DNA of 64,000 bases, taken from Rhodospirillaceae bacterium (GTDB lineage Bacteria; Pseudomonadota; Alphaproteobacteria; Thalassobaculales; Thalassobaculaceae). This document shows positions 30,219-38,812 of the stretch, piece after piece. The translations under genes and the position numbers were made by a program. Position 1 is the stretch's first letter, and each line of letters starts with the position of its first letter. Where the stretch lies: the NCBI GenBank assembly GCA_018401495.1, contig JAGYJX010000004.1, positions 1 through 64,000 on the forward strand, given 5' to 3'. Below the pieces are notes generated by a model. The model searched no databases, had not been told where the DNA came from, and worked only from the letters and a program-made list of their open reading frames with translations.

Positions 30219-30719
30219 TCAGGAGCCGCCCGCCGTGTTGTACTTCAGGATCACCTTGCGCAGCCCGTTCATCAGCTCCTGGCCGATCGGCCCGCCATCG
30301 CCCTTGATCCGGGCTTGGCTGATCGCCTTCAGGGCGTCGACATGCATGCCGATGACACCCACCTCGGTGTCGCCGATGTCCTCGGAGAGATCGATGAACT
30401 TGCAGGCGCTGTCGCCGACCTGGCTGACCAGCGGGTAGCCGAAGGTTCCCGCTTGGCCGCGCAGGTCGTGCAGGAGCCGGCGCAACCGCACCAGGCCGCG
30501 CTCACGGGTCATGCCGCCCTGGCGCACCTCCGCCATCGCCGAGGCGATGGCGGTCACGCTCTCGGCGAAGATGGTCTCGAACTCGCCGCTCAGCTTCTGA
30601 ACCGATTCCTCCGCGTGGGCGATCATCGCGGTCGCGTCGACGCCGGCCTTCACCTTGACCTTGGATCGCAAGGGATTGGGGTTGTCGATGAACTCGACCT
30701 TCGGCTTGTCGTCGGCCAT
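30219..30719 (-). CDS. Hpt (histidine phosphotransfer) domain protein
   Basis: A 166-residue protein whose central helices contain the Hpt motif [17 protein letters not shown], with His84 as the likely phosphate acceptor. About 35 N-terminal residues are unstructured and mostly charged. No kinase catalytic domain is present, so it should relay phosphate between separate proteins. It is 53 bp downstream of a single-domain receiver gene on the same strand, its likely partner. ATG 30719 starts the conserved [10 protein letters not shown] head. Confidence 0.8.
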   Translation of the reverse strand: MADDKPKVEFIDNPNPLRSKVKVKAGVDATAMIAHAEESVQKLSGEFETIFAESVTAIASAMAEVRQGGMTRERGLVRLRRLLHDLRGQAGTFGYPLVSQVGDSACKFIDLSEDIGDTEVGVIGMHVDALKAISQARIKGDGGPIGQELMNGLRKVILKYNTAGGS

Positions 30720-30772
30720 TGACGGTGTCTCCAAGGTCGTCGGGCGGCGTCGTCCAGCGGGTCGGGCGCCTG

Positions 30773-31309
30773 TCAGGCGCGACCGACGGCGTCCAGGTCG
30801 TCGAGGCTGGTGCGCTGGCGATCCTCGACTCGCCGACGCGGCCCGACATAGTCGGGGTCGAACCGTCGCCGCCGATCCGGGCCGAAATAAGATCCTGTCC
30901 GGACGTAGCGCCGGGGGTTCTCGATGATCGACACGATCCGCGCGTACAGGCTGGCGGCCGAGACCGGTTTTGCCAGGAACTCCGTCATGCCGGCGTCGCG
31001 CGCCTGGATGATGTTGCGCGCGATGGTGTTGGCCGACACGACGATGACCGGCACCAGCGGGTTGATGCCGCGCTTGCCGCTGCGGATCGTCTCCAGAAGC
31101 TTCATGCCGCTCATGCCTTCCATCTCCCAATCCATGACCACCAGGTCGATCGGCGTGCTGCGCAGCTCCTCGAGCGCCTCGTGGCCGTCCCGGGCCTCGG
31201 CGACGTGCCGTATCGACAGCCCCCGCAGCACGTTCACGAAGACCGTGCGCATGAAGCGGTTGTCGTCCACCACCAGGGCGGACACGTTGTCGAGCGAATA
31301 CGCCTTCAT
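30773..31309 (-). CDS. CheY-like response regulator with basic tail
   Basis: A 178-residue receiver protein. Acidic pair at DD14-15, phosphoacceptor Asp60 in [11 protein letters not shown], and the switch Lys in LAKPVS (about 112). After the receiver (about residue 125) comes a basic, proline-poor tail with two GPDRRRR/GPRRRV-like repeats, seen in other Rhodospirillales receivers, that is not a DNA-binding domain I recognise. First gene of a two-gene unit with the Hpt protein; no histidine kinase nearby. Confidence 0.85.
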   Translation of the reverse strand: MKAYSLDNVSALVVDDNRFMRTVFVNVLRGLSIRHVAEARDGHEALEELRSTPIDLVVMDWEMEGMSGMKLLETIRSGKRGINPLVPVIVVSANTIARNIIQARDAGMTEFLAKPVSAASLYARIVSIIENPRRYVRTGSYFGPDRRRRFDPDYVGPRRRVEDRQRTSLDDLDAVGRA

Positions 31310-31420
31310 GGAATCGGTGTCGAACCCTGGCTTCGTGTAACGGCAGTCTATCGCCTCGACGGCGGACTGTCAGCACGACCGCCATCGCCGGTCCAGGGAG
31401 GGCCGCGCGCCGCCACGGCG

Positions 31421-31449
31421 CTTGCGCCGGGTCGCTGCGTTCCTATAAT
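31421..31449 (+). promoter_or_regulatory. Sigma70-type promoter of purEK
   Basis: TTGCGC and a perfect TATAAT are separated by 17 bp, 31 bp before the purE ATG, which has its own GGAGGGG ribosome-binding site. Confidence 0.7.
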
Positions 31450-31480
31450 CCGCCGCTTCCGCCGACAGGCCGGAGGGGAC

Positions 31481-31987
31481 ATGACCAAGCACGCTGATGC
31501 GCCGGTGGTCGGCGTCGTCATGGGCAGCCAGTCTGACTGGGCCACCATGCGGCACGCCTCGGAGACGCTGACGGCGCTCGGCGTCGCCCATGAGTGCCGG
31601 ATCGTTTCCGCGCACCGCACGCCCAAGCGCATGCTGGACTACGCCGAGGCCGCCCGCGGCCGCGGGCTCAAGGTGATCATCGCCGGCGCCGGCGGGGCCG
31701 CCCACCTGCCGGGCATGATCGCGTCGCTGACCTCGCTGCCGGTGCTGGGCGTGCCGGTGGAGAGCAAGGCGCTCTCGGGCATGGACAGCCTGCTGTCGAT
31801 CGTTCAGATGCCGGGCGGCATCCCGGTCGGCACCCTCGCCATCGGCAAGCCGGGGGCGATCAACGCCGGCCTGATGGCGGCGGCGATCGTCGGGCTGCAG
31901 GATGCGACCGTGGCGGCGGCGCTGGTGGAGTGGCGGCGGCGCCAGACCGAGGCAGTGGCCGACCAGCCAGCGGATGAGGGCGCGTGA
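31481..31987 (+). CDS. purE: N5-carboxyaminoimidazole ribonucleotide mutase PurE
   Basis: Converts N5-CAIR to CAIR in de novo purine synthesis. 168 residues, intact. Substrate-binding GSQSDWATM (15-23), SAHRTPKRM (about 45-53) and the [11 protein letters not shown] loop are conserved. Strong RBS upstream. The TGA overlaps the GTG/ATG start region of purK (GTGATG), so the two are translationally coupled. Confidence 0.97.
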   Translation: MTKHADAPVVGVVMGSQSDWATMRHASETLTALGVAHECRIVSAHRTPKRMLDYAEAARGRGLKVIIAGAGGAAHLPGMIASLTSLPVLGVPVESKALSGMDSLLSIVQMPGGIPVGTLAIGKPGAINAGLMAAAIVGLQDATVAAALVEWRRRQTEAVADQPADEGA

Positions 31988-33078
31988 TGGCCGCTCTGCC
32001 CCCGGGCTCGACCATCGGCATCCTGGGCGGCGGGCAACTCGGGCGCATGACCGCGCTCGCCGCCGCCAATCTCGGCTACCGCTGCCACATCTACGACCCC
32101 GACGCCGGCGGGCCGGCCTCGCAGGTGGCGGCGGCGACCACCGTGGCGGCCTGGGACGACGCGGTCGCGCTGGACGGCTTCGCGCGCGCCGTCGACGTCG
32201 TGACCTACGAGTTCGAGAACGTGCCGATCGAGACGGTCGACCGGCTGTCGGCACTGGTGGCGGTGCGGCCCGGCCCGCTGGCGTTGCAGGTCGCCCAGCA
32301 CCGGGTCGAGGAGAAGCGGTTCGCCCGGCATTGCGGGCTTGAGACGGCGCCGTTCTGGGGGATCACCACCCTCGACGAACTGGCCGAGGGGGTCGCCGCG
32401 GTCGGGGTTCCGGCGATCCTGAAGACCAGCCGGTTCGGGTACGACGGCAAGGGCCAGATTCCGATCGGTCTCGACACCTCGCTGCGCGAGGCCTGGCAGG
32501 CGCTCGCCACCGACGACGCCATCCTCGAGCGCCGCATCGACTTCGTCGCCGAGATCTCGGTGATCGTCGCCCGCGGCGTCGACGGCGTGACCCGCGCGTT
32601 TCCGCCGGCGCTGAACGAGCATCGCGACGGCATCCTGCGGCGCAGCCTGGCGCCGGCGCCGGTGGCTCCCGAGATCCACGACCTGGCCTGCGCCGCCGCC
32701 GTCACCCTGGCGGAGCGGCTCGACCTGGTCGGGCTGCTGGCGGTCGAGCTGTTCGTGACCGAGGACGGGCGAGTGCTGGTCAACGAGATCGCGCCGCGGC
32801 CGCACAATTCGGGTCACTGGACGCAGGACGGCTGTACGACCTCGCAGTTCGAGCAGTTCGTGCGAGCGGTCGCCGGCCTGCCGCTCGGCCCCGTGGAGGC
32901 GCTGTTCGAGACCGAGATGGTGAACCTGATCGGTGACGACGCCCGCGACTGGCCCTCGCTGATGGCCGACCCGTCGGCCAAGCTTCACCTCTACGGCAAG
33001 GCCGAGATCCGGGACGGCCGCAAGATGGGGCACGTCAACCGGCGGCGGCGCCCCTGGCCCGGCGAAACGCCCGCATGA
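31987..33078 (+). CDS. purK: N5-carboxyaminoimidazole ribonucleotide synthase PurK
   Basis: ATP-grasp enzyme that makes N5-CAIR from AIR, bicarbonate and ATP; 363 residues. GILGGGQLGRM at the N terminus, ILKTSRFGYDGKGQ and the metal-binding VNEIAPRPHNSGHWT are diagnostic. ATG 31987 was preferred to the GTG at 31984 though both are possible. The 3' end overlaps the convergent COQ9 gene by 44 bp. Confidence 0.96.
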   Translation: MAALPPGSTIGILGGGQLGRMTALAAANLGYRCHIYDPDAGGPASQVAAATTVAAWDDAVALDGFARAVDVVTYEFENVPIETVDRLSALVAVRPGPLALQVAQHRVEEKRFARHCGLETAPFWGITTLDELAEGVAAVGVPAILKTSRFGYDGKGQIPIGLDTSLREAWQALATDDAILERRIDFVAEISVIVARGVDGVTRAFPPALNEHRDGILRRSLAPAPVAPEIHDLACAAAVTLAERLDLVGLLAVELFVTEDGRVLVNEIAPRPHNSGHWTQDGCTTSQFEQFVRAVAGLPLGPVEALFETEMVNLIGDDARDWPSLMADPSAKLHLYGKAEIRDGRKMGHVNRRRRPWPGETPA

Positions 33079-33700
33079 ACCGCATCGGGCTCGGCAGCTT
33101 GCCGCTGAGCTCGCGCCAGCGCCCGGTGATCTTCGGGATCCGCATGACGTCGGCGATCCGGCGGTCCAGGAACGCCCAGGTGTCGGCGTGGCCTTCCGAA
33201 GCGTCGTCCAGCCAGTACAGCAGGGTCGACGAGTACACCGCCGCGAGCAGGCCGCGCTTGCTGTAGAAGTTGAAATCGGTCGACCGGTCGCCGCAGGCCC
33301 ACCAGATCGAATCAACGGTGCGGTAGAGGCTTTCGGCGGCGACCCTGGTGTTGCCGGGAAGGGCCAGGAAGGCTAGGCCGCGGCGCACCGCCTCGCGGTG
33401 CGGGGCCGCCTGCTCCAACCGGAGGCGGACGGCGAAGGCGATGCGCTCGCGGATCCGCATGGCGTCGAGGTCGGCGCTGCCGAGCGCCGCCACCATCGCC
33501 TCGTCGGCCCGCCGCAGCCAGTGCTCGACGGCGCCGCGCACGCCGCGCGGAAACGCGATGTCGACATCCTCGGCGGTCAGCCCGGCGGAGACCGCGCCGT
33601 GGGTCAGGGCCTTGCGGCTCCAGCCGTCGAAGATCACGTTGGGCAGCGCGGCATCCAGGATACGATCGCGGAGCGCGTCCATCTCCGGCGTGCGAATCAT
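33035..33700 (-). CDS. COQ9 family ubiquinone biosynthesis protein
   Basis: A 221-residue lipid-binding helical protein of the COQ9 family, which in mitochondria supports the COQ7 hydroxylase and in alphaproteobacteria is presumed to do likewise. The core FYSKRGLLAAVYSSTLLYWL and DASEGHADTWAFLDRRI is diagnostic; the N-terminal half has the TetR-like fold sequence with FDGWSRKAL. Its start overlaps the peptide deformylase stop by four bases, and its end overlaps purK. Confidence 0.9.
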   Translation of the reverse strand: MIRTPEMDALRDRILDAALPNVIFDGWSRKALTHGAVSAGLTAEDVDIAFPRGVRGAVEHWLRRADEAMVAALGSADLDAMRIRERIAFAVRLRLEQAAPHREAVRRGLAFLALPGNTRVAAESLYRTVDSIWWACGDRSTDFNFYSKRGLLAAVYSSTLLYWLDDASEGHADTWAFLDRRIADVMRIPKITGRWRELSGKLPSPMRFMRAFRRARGAAAG

Positions 33701-34248
33701 GTCGTGGCCTCCTGCCGTCGCGCGGCCTCGGCCTCGAAGATCTCCTCGACGAAGCCGAACCGGGTGAAGTCTGTCATGCGGTCGAGATAGAGCACGCCGT
33801 CCAGGTGGTCGACCTCGTGCTGGAGGACACGGGCGCGGGTCCCGGCCACCACCATCTCGAAAGGCTCGCCCTCGGGCGTGGTCGCGGTGACCCGGACCCG
33901 GAGATGCCTCGGCACCTCGCCCCGCAGCCCGGGGATCGACAGGCAGCCTTCCCAGCCGAGCGCCATCAGGTCGCCGACCGGCTCCAGTACCGGGTTTATC
34001 AGCGCGGTCAGCGGGCACGGCCCGTCCTCGGGCAGGGTGCTGGCCCGCAAGTCGGGAACCTTGAAGATCAACACCCGGCGCAAGATCCCGATCTGCGGCG
34101 CCGCCAGCCCGATGCCACCGGCCTCGGCGAGCGAGTCGGTCATGTCCTCGATCAACTGCCGGATCTCCGGGGCGCCGGGATCGCCGACGGGATCGGCCGG
34201 ACGCCTGAGCAGGGGATCGCCGACGCGGAGTATGGACTTGATCGTCAT
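33697..34248 (-). CDS. def: Peptide deformylase
   Basis: Removes the N-formyl group from nascent proteins using Fe2+ or Zn2+; 183 residues. All three motifs are present: GGIGLAAPQIG, EGCLSIPG (metal Cys) and QHEVDHLDGVLY (metal His pair and catalytic Glu). First gene of a def-COQ9 unit, ATGA-type overlap. Its start lies eight bases from a good -10 element, suggesting a leaderless mRNA. Confidence 0.96.
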   Translation of the reverse strand: MTIKSILRVGDPLLRRPADPVGDPGAPEIRQLIEDMTDSLAEAGGIGLAAPQIGILRRVLIFKVPDLRASTLPEDGPCPLTALINPVLEPVGDLMALGWEGCLSIPGLRGEVPRHLRVRVTATTPEGEPFEMVVAGTRARVLQHEVDHLDGVLYLDRMTDFTRFGFVEEIFEAEAARRQEATT

Positions 34249-34255
34249 GATGGGG

Positions 34256-34284
34256 CATATAGCGCGCCCGACGTTCCGGGTAAA
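34256..34284 (-). promoter_or_regulatory. Promoter of def, probably leaderless
   Basis: On the minus strand TTTACC and TATATG are separated by 17 bp, and the def ATG begins eight bases after the -10 element, so transcription should start at or one base before the ATG. No ribosome-binding site fits in between. Confidence 0.55.
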
Positions 34285-34307
34285 CCGGACCCGCAGGCGC
34301 GCCCCGC

Positions 34308-34336
34308 TGGCGCACCACGACAGGTTCCGGTATACT
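34308..34336 (+). promoter_or_regulatory. Possible rpsU promoter
   Basis: TATACT at 34331-34336 matches the -10 consensus in five of six bases; the -35 at 17 bp (TGGCGC) is weak. The leader to the rpsU GTG would be about 88 bases. Confidence 0.4.
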
Positions 34337-34430
34337 TGTTCAATGTCGGCGGCCAGGGTCCCCAGATCGGTGGGGTCCGTGGGCTGCCGTTCGCCATGCC
34401 GAGATCGGAATTGAAAGGAGTGGGAAGTCC

Positions 34431-34634
34431 GTGCAAGTTACCGTTCGCGACAACAACGTCGACCAGGCCCTGCGCGCGCTGAAGAAGAAGATGCAGCGCG
34501 AGGGTGTCTTCCGTGAGATGAAGCTTCGCCGGAATTACGAGAAGCCGTCCGAGAAGAAGGCGCGCGAGCGCGCCGAGGCGGTTCGCCGGCATCGCAAGTT
34601 GATGCGGAAGCGCATGGAGCGCGAAGGCTACTGA
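34431..34634 (+). CDS. rpsU: 30S ribosomal protein S21
   Basis: A 67-residue basic protein of the small ribosomal subunit. The sequence opens [20 protein letters not shown] and ends in a Lys/Arg-rich helix, the alphaproteobacterial bS21 form. GTG start with AAAGGAG upstream. Followed by a strong terminator. Confidence 0.97.
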   Translation: MQVTVRDNNVDQALRALKKKMQREGVFREMKLRRNYEKPSEKKARERAEAVRRHRKLMRKRMEREGY

Positions 34635-34677
34635 CACACGGCGCCCGCGGAACTCCGGTTCCGGGACACCGACGCGG

Positions 34678-34703
34678 AGCCGCCCCTCGCCGGGCGGCTT
34701 TTT
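34678..34703 (+). terminator. Intrinsic terminator of rpsU
   Basis: Arms AGCCGCCC (34678-34685) and GGGCGGCT (34692-34699) pair perfectly with a six-base loop, followed by a run of five T. Confidence 0.9.
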
Positions 34704-34783
34704 GCGTGGTCGGGTGTCGACGGCGTCGAGGCAAGACCGGGGGATCGTGCCCGCATTGGCGTCCGGCAAAGCCGTTGCAGGCG

Positions 34784-34812
34784 TTGCCGGGGACGCCGGC
34801 CGGTCCTAGGAT
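34784..34812 (+). promoter_or_regulatory. Promoter of the nitrile hydratase operon
   Basis: TTGCCG and TAGGAT are separated by 17 bp, 34 bp before the alpha-subunit ATG, which has GGAGGAA as ribosome-binding site. I see no obvious operator nearby. Confidence 0.5.
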
Positions 34813-34846
34813 CGGCCCTCCACAGAGCCGTTCGGAGGAAGGCGCC

Positions 34847-35534
34847 ATGGCCGGCCACGACCATCACCACGATCACGGCCACCATCACCACGACCATGGT
34901 GATGACCACGATCACGACCACGACCATGAGCATCCCCGGCTTGGCGAACTGCAGCTGCGCGTGAAGGCGCTGGAGTCTCTGCTGGTCGAGAAGGGGCTGG
35001 TCGATCCGGCGGCGCTCGACGAGTTCATCGACATCTACGAGACCAAGGTCGGGCCTCGCAACGGCGCTCGCGTCGTGGCGCGCGCCTGGACCGACCCGGA
35101 GTTTCTCGACTGGTTGCGGCGCGACGCGTCGGCAGCCATCAAGTCCTACGGCTTCGAGGGCCGGCAGGGCGAGCACATGATCGTGGTGGAGAACACCGAC
35201 CGGGTTCACAACCTGGTCGTCTGCACGCTCTGCTCCTGCTACCCGTGGCCGGTCCTGGGGCTTGCCGCCGGTCTGGTACAAATCGGCGCCTTATCGGTCG
35301 CGCGCGGTGATCGACCCGCGCGGCGTGCTTGCGGATTTCGGGACCGTGCTGCCGGACGACGTCGAGGTCCGGGTTTGGGACTCCACCGCCGAGGTGCGCT
35401 ACCTGGTGCTGCCGAAGCGGCCGGCCGGAACCGAGGGGCTGACCGAGGACGAGCTGGCGGCCCTGGTCTCTCGGAACGCCATGATCGGCGTCGAGACGGT
35501 CCCGGCTCCGGCGGCGGGGAGGGCGGCGGAATGA
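34847..35534 (+). CDS. nthA: Nitrile hydratase alpha subunit, cobalt type, His-rich N terminus (one frame break)
   Basis: Catalytic subunit that hydrates nitriles to amides, about 228 residues. The metal-binding claw is VCTLCSC (Cys126, Cys129, Cys131); Thr in the second place is the cobalt-type signature (iron enzymes have Ser). The usual [20 protein letters not shown] follows. The frame breaks at about 35262, where one extra T changes GLPPVWYK to GLAAGLVQ; the rest reads on in frame from there. Residues 4-29 hold 15 histidines alternating with Asp and Gly, before the standard fold begins at about 33. This could bind cobalt or nickel and feed the active site (inference). Overlaps nthB by four bases. 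Confidence 0.9.
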
Positions 35535-36187
35535 ACGGCGCGCACGACATGGGCGGGATGCACGGCTTCGGGCCGGTGCAGGACGAGCCCGAGGACGACC
35601 GCTTCCACGGCGAGTGGGAGCGCCGGGCGTTCGCGCTGACGCTGGCCTGTGGCGGTCTCGGGAAATGGACCATCGATCAGGCGCGGTCGGCGCGCGAGCA
35701 CCAGCCGCCGGCCCAGTACCTCGCCAACACCTATTTCGAGCAGTGGCTGCACGGGCTCGAGGTCCTGCTGGTGGAGAAGGGCCTGGTGACCGCCGAGGAA
35801 CTGCGCACCGGCAAGGCGTTGACGCCGAAGCCGGATGGCGTCGAGGCGATCAAGGCGGAGCGCGTGGTCAAGGCGCTGCAGCAGGGATCGCCCTACACCC
35901 GCGAGGTCAACCGGGCGCCGCGCTTCGCGATCGGCGACAGGGTGCTGGTCCGCAACGACCACCCGGTCGGCCACACCCGGGCGCCGCGCTACGTACGCGG
36001 GCGTATCGGCCGGGTGGTCCTCCACCACGGCGCCCACGTCTACGCCGACACCTCGGCCAAGGGCGAGCGCGGAATCGCACACCACCTCTACAACCTCGCC
36101 TTCGACTCGATCGAGCTCTGGGGGGCGGACGCCCAGCCGGGTGCGGTGCACCTGGATCTCTGGGAGCCTTACCTGGAGCCGGCATGA
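35531..36187 (+). CDS. nthB: Nitrile hydratase beta subunit
   Basis: Structural subunit, 218 residues. It opens [16 protein letters not shown] as nitrile hydratase beta subunits do; the helical N half contains [19 protein letters not shown] and the C-terminal SH3-like half has [17 protein letters not shown] and LWGADAQPG. It contributes residues to the active-site channel between alpha and beta. Overlaps the accessory gene by ATGA. Confidence 0.95.
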   Translation: MNGAHDMGGMHGFGPVQDEPEDDRFHGEWERRAFALTLACGGLGKWTIDQARSAREHQPPAQYLANTYFEQWLHGLEVLLVEKGLVTAEELRTGKALTPKPDGVEAIKAERVVKALQQGSPYTREVNRAPRFAIGDRVLVRNDHPVGHTRAPRYVRGRIGRVVLHHGAHVYADTSAKGERGIAHHLYNLAFDSIELWGADAQPGAVHLDLWEPYLEPA

Positions 36188-36552
36188 GCACCGCCGTTCC
36201 GCTCGACACGCTGCCGCGGATCCCCGTCGACCGCGACGGCCCGGTGTTTCGCGAGCCGTGGGAGGCGCAGGCCTTCGCGATGACGGTGAAGCTGCACGAG
36301 GGCGGGCTGTTCACCTGGAACGAGTGGGCGGCCGCGCTGTCGGCGGAGATCGAGGCGGCCCAGGCGGCGGGCGATCCCGACCTCGGCGACACCTACTACC
36401 GGCACTGGCTGAAGGCGCTGGAAGGTCTGGTGCTGGCCCGCACCGACCTGACACCGGATCGCCTCGACCGCCGCGCCGAGGCCTGGGCCCGCGCCGCCGA
36501 GCGCGCCCCGCACGGCGAGCCGATCCTGCTGCCGGAGGACGAACGCGACTAG
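36184..36552 (+). CDS. Nitrile hydratase accessory protein (beta-subunit-like activator)
   Basis: A 122-residue protein resembling the N-terminal half of the beta subunit ([36 protein letters not shown]). Proteins of this type in nthAB operons act in cobalt insertion into the alpha subunit, as the NhlE/P14K activators do. Position and overlap with nthB support that role. No separate amidase gene follows, as it often does in such operons. Confidence 0.85.
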   Translation: MSTAVPLDTLPRIPVDRDGPVFREPWEAQAFAMTVKLHEGGLFTWNEWAAALSAEIEAAQAAGDPDLGDTYYRHWLKALEGLVLARTDLTPDRLDRRAEAWARAAERAPHGEPILLPEDERD

Positions 36553-36574
36553 CAATCCGGCTGGCGGCTTCCAA

Positions 36575-36602
36575 ATGAAAGGCTGATGCTTTATTCTTTC
36601 AT
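36575..36602. promoter_or_regulatory. Candidate operator of the RES/Xre toxin-antitoxin operon
   Basis: A perfect 7-bp inverted repeat, ATGAAAG (36575-36581) and CTTTCAT (36596-36602), with a 14-bp spacer, sits in an AT-richer island immediately upstream of the antitoxin gene and around a TTTATT hexamer that could be the -10 element. Xre/ParS antitoxins autorepress at such sites. Confidence 0.5.
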
Positions 36603-36615
36603 GTGGAAGGATGCG

Positions 36616-37002
36616 ATGACGGCACGCTTGGCCATACCCGACAATGCAGCAGCCGACGAGCGCGCGCGTGTCGTGACGACGGCGGTGCTGCGGGCGGCCG
36701 CGTCCTGGCAGATCAGCAAGACGGTCCTCGCCCGGATCCTCGGCCTCTCGCCGGCGTCGGTCACCCGCCTGTCGGCCGGCGGCGAGTTGCGGCCGGGCAC
36801 CAAGCCTTACGAATTGGGCCTGCTGCTGCTGCGGCTCTACCGCTCCCTCGACGCCATCATGGGCGGCGATCGGGACCTCGCCCGGCAATGGCTGGCGGCG
36901 CACAACCGGGCGCTCGGCGGACGGCCGGTCGACCGGATCACCACCATCGTCGGACTGACCGAGGCGGCGGCCCATGTGGACGCCTTCCGAGCTCGCGTCT
37001 GA
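36616..37002 (+). CDS. Xre/ParS/MbcA-type antitoxin
   Basis: A 128-residue antitoxin. An N-terminal helix-turn-helix-like region (WQISKTVLARILGLSPASVTRL) is followed by the DUF2384 C-terminal domain (YELGLLLLRLYRSLDAIMGG, then ARQWLAAHNRALGG), which binds RES toxins. ATG 36616 has GGAAGGA six bases upstream; ATGs at 36586 and 36601 in frame overlap the putative operator. It overlaps the toxin gene by 29 bp. Confidence 0.9.
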   Translation: MTARLAIPDNAAADERARVVTTAVLRAAASWQISKTVLARILGLSPASVTRLSAGGELRPGTKPYELGLLLLRLYRSLDAIMGGDRDLARQWLAAHNRALGGRPVDRITTIVGLTEAAAHVDAFRARV

Positions 37003-37723
37003 GCGCCGGCCGGTCGCGGGCGCCTATTGGCGCATCGTCGAGGCGCAGCACCGCAATTCCACCCTGGCCCTGGTCGAGGACGCCAGCCTCGTCGATCAGG
37101 CCATCCTCGAAGCCGAGATCGAATCGGTGAAGCCGACGGTGCCGGAGGCGGCGAGGGGGCTGCACTACCTGCTGTTCACGCCGTTCCGCTATCGACCGGG
37201 CTATCCCGGATCGCGCTTCCGGCGCCACGACCAGGGGCCGGACGCGGCCGACGGGGTGTTCTACGCCGCCGAATCCGTGGAGACCGCCCTGGCCGAAACG
37301 GCGTTCTACCGGTTCCTGTTCTTCAGCCTGACGGACATGGCGGGGCGGCCCGGCGGCACCCCGCACACCGCCTTCCTGACCGATGTCGCCGGCCCGGCGC
37401 TCGACCTGACGCGACCGCCGCTCGACCGCGACCGGGCGGTCTGGACGCATCCGACCGATTACGGGCCCTGCCAGGACCTCGCCGACGCGGCGCGGCGCGC
37501 CGAGGCGGAGGCGATCGTGTACCAGAGCGTCCGCGATCCGGCGGGTGGCCGGAACATCGCCGTGCTGTCCCCCGAGGCCCTCGGCCGCGGCCGCCAGGTC
37601 ACCGCCCAGCAGACCTGGTGGATCCACATGACGCCGGACGTGGTGACCGGAGTCTGCGAGTTCCCGCCGCGAGGGCTGTCGTTCCGGCGGCGCGACTTTG
37701 CCGATCCCCGGCTCGCATCATGA
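36974..37723 (+). CDS. RES domain toxin (NAD+-degrading)
   Basis: A 249-residue toxin of the RES family, whose members break down NAD+ by phosphorolysis or hydrolysis. The family residues Arg in AYWRIVEAQHR, Glu in GVFYAAESVETALAET and Ser in VYQSVRDPAGGRNIAVL are all present, so it should be active. Partner antitoxin directly upstream and overlapping. Convergent with the TIGR00266 gene. The long N-terminal part (residues 30-90) resembles the ADP-ribosyltransferase-like variants. Confidence 0.9.
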   Translation: MWTPSELASERRPVAGAYWRIVEAQHRNSTLALVEDASLVDQAILEAEIESVKPTVPEAARGLHYLLFTPFRYRPGYPGSRFRRHDQGPDAADGVFYAAESVETALAETAFYRFLFFSLTDMAGRPGGTPHTAFLTDVAGPALDLTRPPLDRDRAVWTHPTDYGPCQDLADAARRAEAEAIVYQSVRDPAGGRNIAVLSPEALGRGRQVTAQQTWWIHMTPDVVTGVCEFPPRGLSFRRRDFADPRLAS

Positions 37724-37759
37724 ACGCCGGGCTCGCCGCCCTGTCCGGCGCCGGCGGGG

Positions 37760-38470
37760 TCACTCGCCCCGGCTCTCCTTCGGGACCAGGGCGTGCAGCG
37801 CCAGGGCCAGATCGGCGATCGGCTGGGTCTGGACGATGACCCGGCCGGGTCCGGTGAGCTGGGTGACGAACAGGCCTTCGCCGCCGAACAGCATGTTCTT
37901 GATGCCGCGCTGGAAGGTGATCGCGTAGTCGCAGGTCGCCGAGAATCCGACCAGGCAGCCGGTCGACACCGAAACGGTCTCGCCGGCGGCGAGCGTCCGT
38001 TCCACCAGGGTGCCGCCGGCCGCCAGGAACGCCCAGCCCTCGCCCTCCAGCTTCTGCAGGATCAGACCCTCGCCGCCGAACAGGCCCGAAGTCAGGCGCC
38101 GGGTGAGGGCGATGGTGATGCCGATGCCCTTGGCGCTCGCCAGATAGGAGCGGCGCTGGCAGTAGAACGCCCCGCCCTCGGCGGCCAGGTCGAGCGGCCG
38201 GATCTGGCCCGGCATCGGCGAGGCGAAGCAGACCGAGCGCCGCACGCTGCCGGTGTTGGAGAAGAAGGTCATGAAGAACGTCTCGCCCGAGACCTTGCGC
38301 AGGATCGAGCCGAGGAAGCCGCCCGGCATCCCGGTCGACATCTCGATGTCGGGCTCCATCATCACCATGGTGCCGGCCTCGGCCTGCACAGCCTCGCCCG
38401 GATCCAGCGTGATGGTCAGCATCGGCGAGAAGTCGCCCTCGATGGTGTAGTCGATCACGTCGGCGGCCAT
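37760..38470 (-). CDS. TIGR00266 (AIM24) family protein
   Basis: A 236-residue tryptophan RNA-binding attenuator-like fold protein of the TIGR00266/AIM24 family. The pattern LDPGEAVQAEAGTMVMMEPDI, GSILRKVSGETFFMTFF and FQRGIKNMLFGGEGLF are typical. Biological role is unknown; bacterial members are thought to act at the membrane or in stress. ATG 38470 with GGAGGA upstream. Last gene before the convergent toxin gene. Confidence 0.88.
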   Translation of the reverse strand: MAADVIDYTIEGDFSPMLTITLDPGEAVQAEAGTMVMMEPDIEMSTGMPGGFLGSILRKVSGETFFMTFFSNTGSVRRSVCFASPMPGQIRPLDLAAEGGAFYCQRRSYLASAKGIGITIALTRRLTSGLFGGEGLILQKLEGEGWAFLAAGGTLVERTLAAGETVSVSTGCLVGFSATCDYAITFQRGIKNMLFGGEGLFVTQLTGPGRVIVQTQPIADLALALHALVPKESRGE

Positions 38471-38509
38471 GGCGTTCCTCCGGGCTGCTGCTGCCGGAGA
38501 AGTGACGCT

Positions 38510-38812
38510 TCAGAGCAGTTGGCGCAAGACCGCGACCAGGCCGACGGCGCCGAAGGTGGCGATCAGCGCCGACTGGCGCAGCAGGCCGAGCGTCACCGCG
38601 ACGGCGATGGCCACCGCGGCCGCCCAGCCGCCCTGCAGCGCCATCGGCGCCAGGATGGCGATCACCACCGCTCCCGGCAGGTGGTGCAGCCAGCTCCGCA
38701 CGAAGCCGACCTCGGGAATCAGGCGCATCAGCCAGAAGCCGCCGACCCGCGTCAGGTAGGTCACCAGCGCCATCACCAGGATGGCGGCGAGCGCCTGGAA
38801 CTCGCCGGTCAT
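38510..38812 (-). CDS. azlD: AzlD family transporter subunit
   Basis: A 100-residue membrane protein with four hydrophobic segments, the small partner of AzlC in branched-chain amino acid or other amino acid export. LVTYLTRVGGFWLM and the HHLPGAVVIAILAP motif are the AzlD hallmarks. Starts four bases inside the end of azlC (ATGA). Confidence 0.9.
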   Translation of the reverse strand: MTGEFQALAAILVMALVTYLTRVGGFWLMRLIPEVGFVRSWLHHLPGAVVIAILAPMALQGGWAAAVAIAVAVTLGLLRQSALIATFGAVGLVAVLRQLL

